Assembly: GCA_903820955.1 (NCBI GenBank)
Contig: CAIJJH010000201.1
Span: 1-8,043 of the forward strand
DNA: 8,043 nt
DNA from: an uncultured Micrococcales bacterium
GTDB taxonomy: Bacteria; Actinomycetota; Actinomycetes; Actinomycetales; Microbacteriaceae
Reading direction: 5' to 3'
The position numbers and the translations under genes are program-made. A model generated the notes under the pieces. It saw nothing but the letters and a program-made list of their open reading frames with translations, was not told the origin of the DNA and searched no databases. Positions 1 to 6,681 of the stretch are shown one piece after another; within the stretch, counting starts at the first letter, position 1, and the number at the start of each line of letters is the position of its first letter.

Positions 1-2
1 CT

Positions 3-683
3 GCCAAGCGCCTGGTCAAACTTCACGCCCAGTTGCTAAAGGGTGGCAAGGTTCCGGAGCTGAACATGGGTGGGGGCTTCGGCATCAACTACACCGAGGC
101 CGACGACGCTCCAGACATCGCCCAGTTCGCCGAGCAGATTGCCGACGCCGTTGCCGCAGCCTGCGCTGAGCACGGAATCAAGGTTCCGAAACTGGCCTTC
201 GAACCCGGACGCGCGATAGCGGGAACTCCGGGAGTGACCCTTTACACCGTGGGAACCATCAAAGACGTGAGCCTCGAAGCTGGCGTGCGCAAGTACGTTT
301 CGATCGACGGCGGCATGAGCGACAACCTGCGCACGGCCCTTTACCAGGCCGACTACACGGTTCGCCTTGCCTCGAGAGTTTCGAGTGTGGACCCGGCGCT
401 GGTGCGCGTTGTTGGTCGCCACTGCGAGAGCGGTGACATCGTGGTTCGTGACGATTACCTGCCGGGCGATGTGTCGAATGGTGACACCCTCGTTGTCGCT
501 GCAACCGGCGCCTACTGCTTCTCGCTTTCGAGCAATTACAACTATCTGACCCGTCCGCCTGTTGTGTCTGTGCGCTCTGGTAAGGCACGATTGATAGTAA
601 GAGGCGAAACCGAAGCCGACCTTTTCGACAGAGACGTCGAGCTCCATGACAAATTTGCTACGCCGAACAAGGACTCACAGTGA
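3..683 (+). CDS. lysA: Diaminopimelate decarboxylase, C-terminal part (5' end outside window)
   Basis: This PLP-dependent enzyme decarboxylates meso-2,6-diaminopimelate to L-lysine, the last step of lysine synthesis in the cytoplasm. The reading frame is open from the left edge (first full codon at 3), so the N-terminal barrel with the PLP-binding lysine lies outside the window and about 226 codons are visible. Seen in the sequence: a Gly-rich phosphate-binding segment NMGGGFGINY (GGG at 69-77), EPGR (201-212), SIDGGMSDNLR, the CESGD motif (423-437) that contributes the active-site Cys in fold-III decarboxylases, and the C-terminal GAYCFSLSSNYN segment typical of LysA. The stop codon overlaps the hom start by 4 bp (GTGA), which suggests translational coupling. 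A TTG at 33 is in frame but is not the true start, because conserved-looking sequence continues upstream. Family assignment is very secure; ornithine/arginine decarboxylase relatives fit less well given the CESGD and SSNYN context and the threonine-pathway neighbours. Confidence 0.97.
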   Translation, partial: AKRLVKLHAQLLKGGKVPELNMGGGFGINYTEADDAPDIAQFAEQIADAVAAACAEHGIKVPKLAFEPGRAIAGTPGVTLYTVGTIKDVSLEAGVRKYVSIDGGMSDNLRTALYQADYTVRLASRVSSVDPALVRVVGRHCESGDIVVRDDYLPGDVSNGDTLVVAATGAYCFSLSSNYNYLTRPPVVSVRSGKARLIVRGETEADLFDRDVELHDKFATPNKDSQ

Positions 684-1966
684 TCGAATATCGACCTCTA
701 CGCATCGCCCTACTCGGCGCTGGCTCGGTTGGCGCTGAGGTTGCTCGACTTCTAATCGAGAACCGCGAGGAGCTCGCTGCCCGCGTGGGTGCCGAACTCG
801 AACTCGTCGGTATCGCGGTTCGCGACCTCAAGGCAAAACGTCCTGAGGGCGTCCCAGCGGAACTTTTGACCACCGATGCCGAAACCCTGATTCTCGGGGC
901 CGACATCGTTATCGAGGTCATGGGTGGCCTAGAACCAGCCCGCACCTGCATCCTGCAGGCTCTGAACTCGGGCTCAGACGTGATTACTGCGAACAAGTAC
1001 CTCCTGGCAACTCACGGAACCGAACTCTTTGACGCCGCCGAGCAGGTTGGCGCACAGCTTTACTTCGAGGCAGCCGTTGCCGCCGCGATTCCGATCATCC
1101 GACCACTTCGCGAATCGCTAGCCGGCGACAAGGTGACTCGCATCATGGGAATCGTGAACGGTTCGACAAACTACATCCTTGACCGCATGGATTCCGTGGG
1201 GCTTTCGCTCGAAGCCGCAATGGCTGAGGCCACCGAGCTCGGCTATCTAGAGGCCGACCCAACTCTCGACATTGAGGGTTATGACGCCGCTCAGAAGGTC
1301 GCGATTCTCGCCTCGCTCGCTTTCCACACCGAGGTTCCGCTCGAAAAGGTTTACCGCGAGGGCATCACCAAGATCACCCCCGAGCAGATTAGGGCGGCCA
1401 AAGACAACGGCTACGTCATCAAGCTGCTGGCCATCTGTGAGCGCGTCGAAGAAGGCGTCTCCGCCCGCGTTTACCCAGCACTTATTCCTCGCGAGCACCC
1501 GCTGGCCGCGGTTCGCGGTGCCTTCAACGCTGTCTTCGTCGAGGCCGAAGCCGCCGGCGCCCTGATGTTTTACGGTTCCGGTGCCGGTGGCACCCAGACC
1601 GCTTCGGCAGTTCTCGGCGATCTGGTTTCGGCAGCCAAGCGCCACGTCGCCGGAGGCCCGGGTCTCGCCGACTCGGTTCACGCCGAACTCGATGTCTTGC
1701 CAATCGATCGCGTCAACACTCGGTTCCAGATCACTCTCGAGGCAAAGGACCAACCGGGTGTTCTCGCATCCATCGCGGCCACCTTCGCCGAACAGGGTGT
1801 CTCGGTTGAAACCGTCGAACAGTCGATCAACCCGCGCAAGACCGCAACCCTGATGGTCGGCACGCACGAAGCCACCGAGGCTTCACTCCAATCCGTAGTT
1901 TCAGCTCTCGCCGCCAGCGACGCCGTCGAGTCGATCACCTCAGTTATCAGAGTGGAAGGCGTCTAA
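680..1966 (+). CDS. hom: Homoserine dehydrogenase (monofunctional, ACT domain)
   Basis: The enzyme reduces L-aspartate-4-semialdehyde to L-homoserine with NAD(P)H, at the branch leading to threonine and methionine. The 428-residue length is normal for the monofunctional form. Domains: a Rossmann fold with GAGSVG (13-18); the catalytic and dimerisation domain with TANKYLLATHG (Lys106), VNGSTNYILD (159-168) and a DIEGYDAAQK stretch holding the Asp202/Lys206 catalytic pair; and a C-terminal ACT domain from about residue 348 (QITLEAKDQPGVLASIA). The ACT domain in this family usually mediates threonine feedback inhibition, which is inferred here. The GTG start overlaps the lysA stop, and AAGGA (669-673) sits 6 nt upstream, so the start is well supported. 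The stop shares one base with the thrC ATG. No aspartokinase domain is fused. Nothing looks truncated. Confidence 0.98.
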   Translation: MIEYRPLRIALLGAGSVGAEVARLLIENREELAARVGAELELVGIAVRDLKAKRPEGVPAELLTTDAETLILGADIVIEVMGGLEPARTCILQALNSGSDVITANKYLLATHGTELFDAAEQVGAQLYFEAAVAAAIPIIRPLRESLAGDKVTRIMGIVNGSTNYILDRMDSVGLSLEAAMAEATELGYLEADPTLDIEGYDAAQKVAILASLAFHTEVPLEKVYREGITKITPEQIRAAKDNGYVIKLLAICERVEEGVSARVYPALIPREHPLAAVRGAFNAVFVEAEAAGALMFYGSGAGGTQTASAVLGDLVSAAKRHVAGGPGLADSVHAELDVLPIDRVNTRFQITLEAKDQPGVLASIAATFAEQGVSVETVEQSINPRKTATLMVGTHEATEASLQSVVSALAASDAVESITSVIRVEGV

Positions 1967-3039
1967 TGGCCCACCAGTGGCGCGGAGTTATCCGCGAATA
2001 CTTCGATCGTCTCGACATCGACGCTTCTTGCCCAATCATCACGCTCGGTGAGGGCGGCACTCCGCTAATCGAAGCGCCTGCGCTCGCGAGGCTGGTTGGA
2101 GCGGCCGAGGTTTACCTCAAGGTCGAAGGCATGAACCCAACCGGTTCGTTCAAGGACCGCGGCATGACCATGGCAGTTTCGAAGGCGGTGGGTCACGGCG
2201 CGAAGGCAGTTATTTGCGCGTCAACCGGTAACACCTCGGCGTCGGCCGCTGCGTACGCTGCCGCCGCCGGCATTCAGTCGGTCGTCCTGGTTCCGGAGGG
2301 CAAGATCGCTCTTGGCAAACTTTCGCAAGCGGTCGCCCACAAGGCGCAGATTCTCCAGGTGCAGGGCAACTTTGACGACTGCCTCGACCTCGCTCGAAAC
2401 CTTTCAGACAACTACCCGGTTCACCTGGTCAACTCGGTCAACCCCGACCGCATCGAAGGCCAGAAGACCGGTGCCTTCGAGGTTGTTGAGCGCCTCGAGC
2501 GCGCACCCGACATTCACGTGATCCCCGTCGGCAACGCGGGTAACTACTCGGCCTACTTCAAGGGCTATCTAGAGGAGTTCAACCTCGGCGTGATCAAGAA
2601 GGTCCCGCAGATGTGGGGCTTCCAGGCCGATGGCTCGGCCCCGTTCGTCTACGGCACCCCGGTTCGTAACCCAGAGACCATCGCAACCGCAATCCGGATT
2701 GGTAACCCAGCCTCTTACGAGCTGGCGCTCAGCGCACGCGAATGCTCAGACGGCATGTTTGGTTCTGTCACCGATGCCGAAATTCTCTGGATGCACCGAT
2801 TCCTATCGCAGGAGGTTGGCGTATTCGTTGAGCCATCTTCGGCAACCGGAGCGGCAGGGCTTTTGAAGCAGGCTCGCGCCGGCAAGGTTCCGGCAAGTTC
2901 GGTCATCGTGGTCACCGTAACCGGTCACGGCCTCAAGGACGCCCTGTGGGCGCTCAAAGACGAAGACGGCAACGAGGTTCAGCCACAGACAGTGTCGAAC
3001 CACGCCGAAGAAGTAGCCGAAAGACTCGGGCTAGCCTGA
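1966..3039 (+). CDS. thrC: Threonine synthase, short actinobacterial-type
   Basis: This PLP-dependent fold-type-II enzyme converts O-phospho-L-homoserine to L-threonine and phosphate, the last step of the pathway. The 357-residue protein matches the short form of threonine synthase, not the longer E. coli/yeast type. Seen: LGEGGTPL (27-34) near the N-terminus; NPTGSFKDRG with the Schiff-base Lys63; ASTGNTSASAAAYAAAAG (85-102), which contacts the cofactor and substrate; GNAGN (189-193) as the PLP phosphate-binding loop; EPSSATGAAG (289-298); and TGHGLKD (319-325). A GGAAGG Shine-Dalgarno at 1954-1959 lies 6 nt before the ATG, which overlaps the hom stop as TAATG. The stop overlaps the thrB start as TGATG. 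The position between hom and thrB excludes other fold-II enzymes such as threonine dehydratase or cysteine synthase in practice. Confidence 0.98.
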   Translation: MAHQWRGVIREYFDRLDIDASCPIITLGEGGTPLIEAPALARLVGAAEVYLKVEGMNPTGSFKDRGMTMAVSKAVGHGAKAVICASTGNTSASAAAYAAAAGIQSVVLVPEGKIALGKLSQAVAHKAQILQVQGNFDDCLDLARNLSDNYPVHLVNSVNPDRIEGQKTGAFEVVERLERAPDIHVIPVGNAGNYSAYFKGYLEEFNLGVIKKVPQMWGFQADGSAPFVYGTPVRNPETIATAIRIGNPASYELALSARECSDGMFGSVTDAEILWMHRFLSQEVGVFVEPSSATGAAGLLKQARAGKVPASSVIVVTVTGHGLKDALWALKDEDGNEVQPQTVSNHAEEVAERLGLA

Positions 3040-3959
3040 TGTCGCTAGTCGGTCGCCGCGTCAGCGTCAAGGTTCCAGCCACCTCGGCAAACCTCGGCCC
3101 TGGTTTTGACACGCTCGGAATGGCACTTTCTTATTACGACGAACTTCAGGTCGAGGCCGTCGCCGGCAACGACATAGTTGTCGAGGTGCATGGCGAGGGT
3201 GCTGGCGAGGTTCCGACCGATGGCACCAACCTGGTCGCGACCACGATTCGCTACGTTTTCGATCGCTTCAAGCAGCCGATGCCAGGCCTCAAGCTAATTG
3301 CCCACAACGTGATTCCTCACGGCCGCGGCATGGGCTCCTCTGGAGCCGCAGTGGTTGCCGGCATCATGGCGGCCAAGGGTCTTCTAGAGGGCATCGTTGA
3401 GATTTCGTCTGGCGAACTTTTAGACATCGCCACCGAATTGGAGGGTCACCCAGACAACGTTGCTCCCGCGCTTTTCGGCGGTCTTACCATCGCCTGGAAG
3501 GACGAGTTTGGCCCGCACCACAAGAAGCTCTTCGTTCACCGCGGCGTCTCACCACTCGAGTTGGTTCCGGCCAACAAGATGTCGACAGCCCTGGCTCGCT
3601 CACTCCAGCCAGACTCGGTTCCGCATGATGACGCGGTCTTCAATGTGTCGCGCTCGGCTCTGCTGATCGCCGCTCTCACCCAGAGCCCAGAGTTGATGAT
3701 GGCAGCGACCGAAGACCGACTTCACCAGGACTACCGCGCGAAGGCAATGCCAGAAACCTACGAGCTCATTCAGTTGATGCGCTCTCGCGGCCACGCCGCC
3801 GTGGTGTCTGGTGCCGGCCCGTCCGTCCTAGTTTTGGCTAGCGACCCGGCCGAACGCCTGGAAGCCGCGAAGCTCGCCACCGAAAAGTATCCACAGTGGC
3901 AGGCGTTGCTGTTGGCTGTTGACTTTAAAGGTGCTACTGTTATCACGCAGCACAAATAA
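3039..3959 (+). CDS. thrB: Homoserine kinase (GHMP kinase family)
   Basis: The enzyme phosphorylates L-homoserine with ATP to O-phosphohomoserine, the substrate of the ThrC encoded just upstream. The protein is 306 residues, normal for the family. All three GHMP kinase motifs are visible: motif 1 PATSANLGPGFDTLG (13-27), the ATP phosphate-binding motif 2 PHGRGMGSSGAA (93-104), and C-terminal motif 3 VSGAGPSVLVLA (256-267). EGHPDNVAPALFGG (135-148) is the conserved substrate-site stretch. Start choice: the frame is open further upstream to a GTG at 2946, but the 31 extra residues are Arg-rich and lie wholly inside thrC. The ATG at 3039 overlaps the thrC stop (TGATG) and puts motif 1 at the usual place. 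The Shine-Dalgarno is weak, so reinitiation after thrC is the likely mode of translation. The last codons carry the promoter-like element described separately. Confidence 0.97.
   Translation: MSLVGRRVSVKVPATSANLGPGFDTLGMALSYYDELQVEAVAGNDIVVEVHGEGAGEVPTDGTNLVATTIRYVFDRFKQPMPGLKLIAHNVIPHGRGMGSSGAAVVAGIMAAKGLLEGIVEISSGELLDIATELEGHPDNVAPALFGGLTIAWKDEFGPHHKKLFVHRGVSPLELVPANKMSTALARSLQPDSVPHDDAVFNVSRSALLIAALTQSPELMMAATEDRLHQDYRAKAMPETYELIQLMRSRGHAAVVSGAGPSVLVLASDPAERLEAAKLATEKYPQWQALLLAVDFKGATVITQHK
3919..3946 (+). promoter_or_regulatory. Candidate promoter for rho inside the thrB 3' end
   Basis: TTGACT (3919-3924) resembles a sigma-70-type -35 box. After a 16-bp spacer comes TATCAC (3941-3946), preceded by TG at 3938-3939, which gives an extended -10 (TGnTAT). 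A start site near 3952-3955 would give a rho leader of roughly 110 nt. It stands out against the GC-rich coding sequence around it and sits where a separate promoter for rho would be expected. It is a pattern match only; the -10 box matches consensus in its first three bases and lacks the usual final T. Confidence 0.45.
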
Positions 3960-3963
3960 GTCG

Positions 3964-3977
3964 CATAAGCGCTTGTG
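3964..3977. repeat. 14-bp near-perfect palindrome upstream of rho
   Basis: CATAAGCGCTTGTG is symmetric about 3970/3971, with an 8-bp perfect core (AAGCGCTT) and only the T3966/G3975 pair breaking symmetry, as a possible G-U pair in RNA. It lies five bases after the thrB stop and just downstream of the candidate rho promoter start. As DNA it could be an operator. As RNA it is a poor hairpin, because almost no loop remains. No T-run follows, so it is not an intrinsic terminator. Confidence 0.4.
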
Positions 3978-3983
3978 TAGCCC

Positions 3984-4030
3984 CTCGCAGATCTAAAGCG
4001 AGAGTCAGCGAACTCAGATTTAGGGTTCGC
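3984..4030 (+). promoter_or_regulatory. Two tandem hairpins in the rho leader with complementary loops
   Basis: Hairpin 1 pairs CTCGC (3984-3988) with GCGAG (3998-4002) around a 9-nt loop. Hairpin 2 pairs GCGAAC (4008-4013) with GTTCGC (4025-4030) around an 11-nt loop. CTAAA in loop 1 (3993-3997) is complementary to TTTAG in loop 2 (4019-4023), so a loop-loop contact is possible. AGATCT (3989-3994) could also pair with AGATTT (4016-4021), with one G-U pair. Neither stem is followed by a U-tract, so they do not look like intrinsic terminators. A regulatory role in the rho leader is inferred. Confidence 0.4.
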
Positions 4031-4062
4031 GCACAATCTCCAGAAAGAGAACATAACAAAAC

Positions 4063-5604
4063 ATGGATGAAATCCAAGAGACTACGCCGGTAAAACGCCG
4101 TCGCGTAACCGCAGAAGCAAAACCTGCAACCGAACCAACCAGCACCGAAAGCGCAACGAGCGAAGCCCCAAAGCGTCGCACTCGCAGCGCTAAGCCAGAG
4201 TCTGACGGAGCCGAGGCTCCAGCACCTGCGCGAACCGAAAGCTCGGAAGCTCGCGAAGACCGACCACCACGTGAGCGTTCGGAGCGCCCAGAGCGCGAAG
4301 ACGACCGTTCGGGTGGCAACAACCGCAACCGTAACCGTAACCGCAACCGCGGCGACCGCAGCCGTAACCGCAGCAGCGGTGGCGGCGGCAACTACCGTGA
4401 TCGCGACCGCGATCGTGACCGCGAAGAGGCAGAACCAGAGATTTCACCAGACGACATTCTGGTGCCTGTAGCCGGAATCCTCGACGTGCTAGACAACTAC
4501 GCGTTCGTGCGCACCTCGGGTTACCTACCGGGTCCGAACGACGTCTACGTTTCTCTGGGTCAGGTCAAGAAGTACGGCCTGCGCAAGGGTGACGCCGTTG
4601 TTGGCGCAATCCGCCAGCCAAAAGAAGGCGAAGGCCAGGGCCGTCAGAAGTTCAACGCGATCGTTCGCATTGACACGATCAACGGCCAGACCATCGAGCA
4701 GGCTCAGACTCGCGTCGAGTTTGGCAAGTTGACTCCTCTCTACCCACAGACTCGTCTGCGCCTAGAGACCGAGCAGAACAAGCTCTCGACCCGAATCATC
4801 GACTTGGTTTCGCCAATCGGTAAGGGTCAGCGCGGTCTGATCGTCTCGCCTCCAAAGGCCGGAAAAACTCTGATTCTGCAGGCAATCGCCAACTCGATCG
4901 CACAGAACAACCCAGAGGTTCACCTCATGGTCGTTCTAGTCGACGAGCGACCTGAAGAAGTTACCGACATGCAGCGCACAGTCAAGGGTGAGGTTATTGC
5001 CTCAACCTTCGACCGCCCTGCCGAAGACCACACCACGGTTGCCGAGTTGGCTATCGAGCGCGCAAAGCGTCTGGTTGAGCTAGGTCACGACGTTGTCGTC
5101 CTACTCGACTCGATCACCCGCCTCGGTCGCGCATACAACTTGAGCGCACCAGCCTCTGGTCGCATTCTCTCGGGTGGTGTCGACTCATCGGCCCTCTACC
5201 CGCCAAAGCGCTTCTTCGGAGCCGCTCGTAACATCGAAGATGGCGGCTCGCTCACCATCTTGGCAACCGCTCTCGTTGAGACCGGTTCGAAGATGGACGA
5301 AGTTATTTTCGAAGAGTTCAAGGGAACCGGAAACATGGAGCTTCGCCTGTCGCGTCAACTCGCCGACAAGCGCATCTTCCCAGCCGTCGACGTCAACGCT
5401 TCGGGTACTCGTCGCGAAGAGATTCTGATGAGCCCGGACGAGACCAAGGTTGTCTGGAAGCTTCGCCGCGCACTTGCCGGCTTGGAGACCCAGCAGGCCC
5501 TAGAGCTCGTTTTGAACCGCCTAAAGGACACTCAGAGCAACGTCGAGTTCCTAATGCAGGTTCAGAAGTCGATGCCAGTACCTTCCGGTTCCGACGGAGA
5601 GTAA
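4063..5604 (+). CDS. rho: Transcription termination factor Rho
   Basis: Rho is a hexameric RNA-dependent ATPase that binds untranslated C-rich RNA and releases RNA polymerase. The protein is 513 residues. Residues 1-130 are low-complexity, hydrophilic and charged, with an (RN) run at 87-96, an (RD) run at 112-120 and Gly-rich linkers. The cold-shock-like primary RNA-binding domain follows from about 132 ([31 protein letters not shown]). The RecA-like motor has Walker A PPKAGKT (263-269), [11 protein letters not shown] (293-303) with the catalytic Glu, Walker [16 protein letters not shown] (345-359), the Q-loop region SGGVDSSAL (370-378), the R-loop EFKGTGNME (418-426) and an arginine-finger region SGTRREE (447-453). 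An in-frame TAA at 4054-4056 rules out a longer N-terminus. The upstream purine-rich AGAAAGAGA (4042-4050) is a weak, rather distant Shine-Dalgarno. The usual N-terminal helix bundle (Rho_N) is not seen. The stop abuts the prfA start. Confidence 0.98.
   Translation: MDEIQETTPVKRRRVTAEAKPATEPTSTESATSEAPKRRTRSAKPESDGAEAPAPARTESSEAREDRPPRERSERPEREDDRSGGNNRNRNRNRNRGDRSRNRSSGGGGNYRDRDRDRDREEAEPEISPDDILVPVAGILDVLDNYAFVRTSGYLPGPNDVYVSLGQVKKYGLRKGDAVVGAIRQPKEGEGQGRQKFNAIVRIDTINGQTIEQAQTRVEFGKLTPLYPQTRLRLETEQNKLSTRIIDLVSPIGKGQRGLIVSPPKAGKTLILQAIANSIAQNNPEVHLMVVLVDERPEEVTDMQRTVKGEVIASTFDRPAEDHTTVAELAIERAKRLVELGHDVVVLLDSITRLGRAYNLSAPASGRILSGGVDSSALYPPKRFFGAARNIEDGGSLTILATALVETGSKMDEVIFEEFKGTGNMELRLSRQLADKRIFPAVDVNASGTRREEILMSPDETKVVWKLRRALAGLETQQALELVLNRLKDTQSNVEFLMQVQKSMPVPSGSDGE
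4321..4350 (+). repeat. Tandem hexamer AACCGY in rho (Asn-Arg repeat)
   Basis: Five copies of AACCGC/AACCGT encode (Asn-Arg)5, residues 87-96 of Rho. Only the third base of the Arg codon varies, so the DNA repeat is nearly as regular as the protein repeat. Such tracts in actinobacterial Rho N-terminal extensions are generally thought to add nonspecific RNA affinity. The transcript carries regularly spaced CC and YC dimers. The tract may change length by replication slippage in units of two residues without shifting frame. Confidence 0.8.
4396..4422 (+). repeat. Tandem CGYGAY repeat in rho (Arg-Asp repeat)
   Basis: Four and a half copies of CGY-GAY encode RDRDRDRDR, residues 112-120 of Rho. 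The tract is separated from the Asn-Arg repeat by a Ser/Gly-rich linker. Unlike the RN repeat it is charge-balanced. It immediately precedes an acidic stretch (EEAEPE) and the RNA-binding domain. Confidence 0.75.
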
Positions 5605-6681
5605 ATGCTCGACTCGGTAGCGCCTCTACTCGCCGAGCACGCCGAGCTTCAAGTCAAGCTCAGCGAGGCATCCTTGCACTCGAACCCAGCCCTGGCTAAG
5701 AAGCTCAATCGTCGCTACGCGGAGTTGAGCTCGATTGTCGCCGCCTACAACGGCATCAGGCACCTGAACGATGATCTCGGTGCGGCCAGAGAGCTTGCTA
5801 AAGAGGACGAGGCTTTTGCCGAAGAGGTGCCGATTCTCGAAGAGAAGTTGGTTACCGCTACCGAAAAGCTTCGACGCCTGCTGATTCCTCGTGACCCAGA
5901 CGATGGCCGAGACGTGATCATGGAGATCAAGGCCGGTGAAGGTGGTGCCGAATCGGCGCTGTTTGCCGCCGACCTGCTGCGCATGTACATCCAGTACGCC
6001 AACTCAAAGGGTTGGAAGACCGAGATCCTCGACAAAAACGAGAGCGACCTCGGTGGTTACAAGGACGTGCAGATCGCCATCAAGTCGAACACCACCGACC
6101 CAGCTCAGGGCGTTTGGGCTCACCTCAAGTACGAGGGTGGCGTGCACCGCGTTCAGCGCGTGCCGGTCACCGAAACCCAAGGCCGAATTCACACCTCGGC
6201 TGCCGGCGTTCTCGTGTTCCCCGAGGTCGACGCACCAGAAGAGGTCGAGATTTCGCAAAACGACCTTCGAATCGATGTCTACCGGTCTTCTGGCCCGGGC
6301 GGTCAGTCGGTCAACACCACCGACTCAGCCGTTCGAATCACTCACCTCCCGACCGGTATTCAGGTCGCGATGCAGAACGAAAAGTCTCAGCTGCAGAACC
6401 GTGAAGCCGCCATGCGCGTTCTTCGCGCACGCATCTTGGCCGCTCAGCAAGAGGCAATCGAAGCCGAACTCAGCGCTGCCCGCAAGTCGCAGGTGAAGTC
6501 GGTCGACCGCTCAGAGCGCATTCGCACATACAACTTCCCCGAAAACCGCATCGCGGATCACCGCACGGGTTACAAGGCATACAACCTCGACCAGGTCATG
6601 GACGGCGCTCTCGAGCCCGTCGTGCAGTCGGCGATCCAGACCGATGAAGAGGCCCGCCTAGCAGCGCTGGGTAACTCCTAA
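5605..6681 (+). CDS. prfA: Peptide chain release factor 1 (RF1)
   Basis: RF1 recognises UAA and UAG in the ribosomal A site and triggers hydrolysis of peptidyl-tRNA. The protein is 358 residues, the normal family length, with no internal frameshift. The codon-recognition tripeptide is PVT (187-189, in [19 protein letters not shown]), as in RF1; RF2 would have SPF. The peptidyl-transferase motif GGQ is at 232-234 in [20 protein letters not shown]. The N-terminal helical domain (about 1-95) and the C-terminal [16 protein letters not shown] segment (305-320) are also typical. The ATG follows the rho TAA with no spacer, and GGAG (5596-5599) lies 5 nt upstream inside the end of rho. The adjacent downstream gene encodes the methyltransferase that modifies the GGQ glutamine (Gln234). 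Confidence 0.99.
   Translation: MLDSVAPLLAEHAELQVKLSEASLHSNPALAKKLNRRYAELSSIVAAYNGIRHLNDDLGAARELAKEDEAFAEEVPILEEKLVTATEKLRRLLIPRDPDDGRDVIMEIKAGEGGAESALFAADLLRMYIQYANSKGWKTEILDKNESDLGGYKDVQIAIKSNTTDPAQGVWAHLKYEGGVHRVQRVPVTETQGRIHTSAAGVLVFPEVDAPEEVEISQNDLRIDVYRSSGPGGQSVNTTDSAVRITHLPTGIQVAMQNEKSQLQNREAAMRVLRARILAAQQEAIEAELSAARKSQVKSVDRSERIRTYNFPENRIADHRTGYKAYNLDQVMDGALEPVVQSAIQTDEEARLAALGNS

Noticed and set aside
36..647. 203-codon open frame on the minus strand opposite lysA
   Set aside because: It lies fully opposite lysA, which has clear family motifs. Its translation shows no recognisable domain, and long antisense frames are common in GC-rich coding DNA.
1247..1867. 206-codon open frame on the minus strand opposite hom
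   Set aside because: It is a shadow of hom, with no recognisable domain, no gene neighbours on that strand and no supported start.
1240..2575. Repeated GGCTATCTAGAGG-like words at about 1240 and 2563
   Set aside because: Both fall in coding sequence for Gly-Tyr-Leu-Glu, with a different reading context and no longer homology around them. Coincidence explains it.
2946..3038. GTG-initiated N-terminal extension of thrB (31 residues)
   Set aside because: The extra residues are Arg/Ser-rich shadow translation of the thrC end. The ATG at 3039 overlaps the thrC stop and places the GHMP motif 1 at the normal position.
3960..4030. Intrinsic terminator after thrB
   Set aside because: The stems are short and none is followed by a T-run. 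Read-through or Rho-dependent termination is more likely.
4020..4391. Arg/Leu/Pro-rich minus-strand open frame opposite the start of rho
   Set aside because: The low-complexity translation is the mirror of the rho repeat tract, not an independent protein.
5936..6496. 186-codon plus-strand open frame inside prfA in another frame
   Set aside because: It is out of frame within a fully intact RF1 gene. Its Ser/Arg/Pro-rich composition is typical of a frame-shifted shadow.
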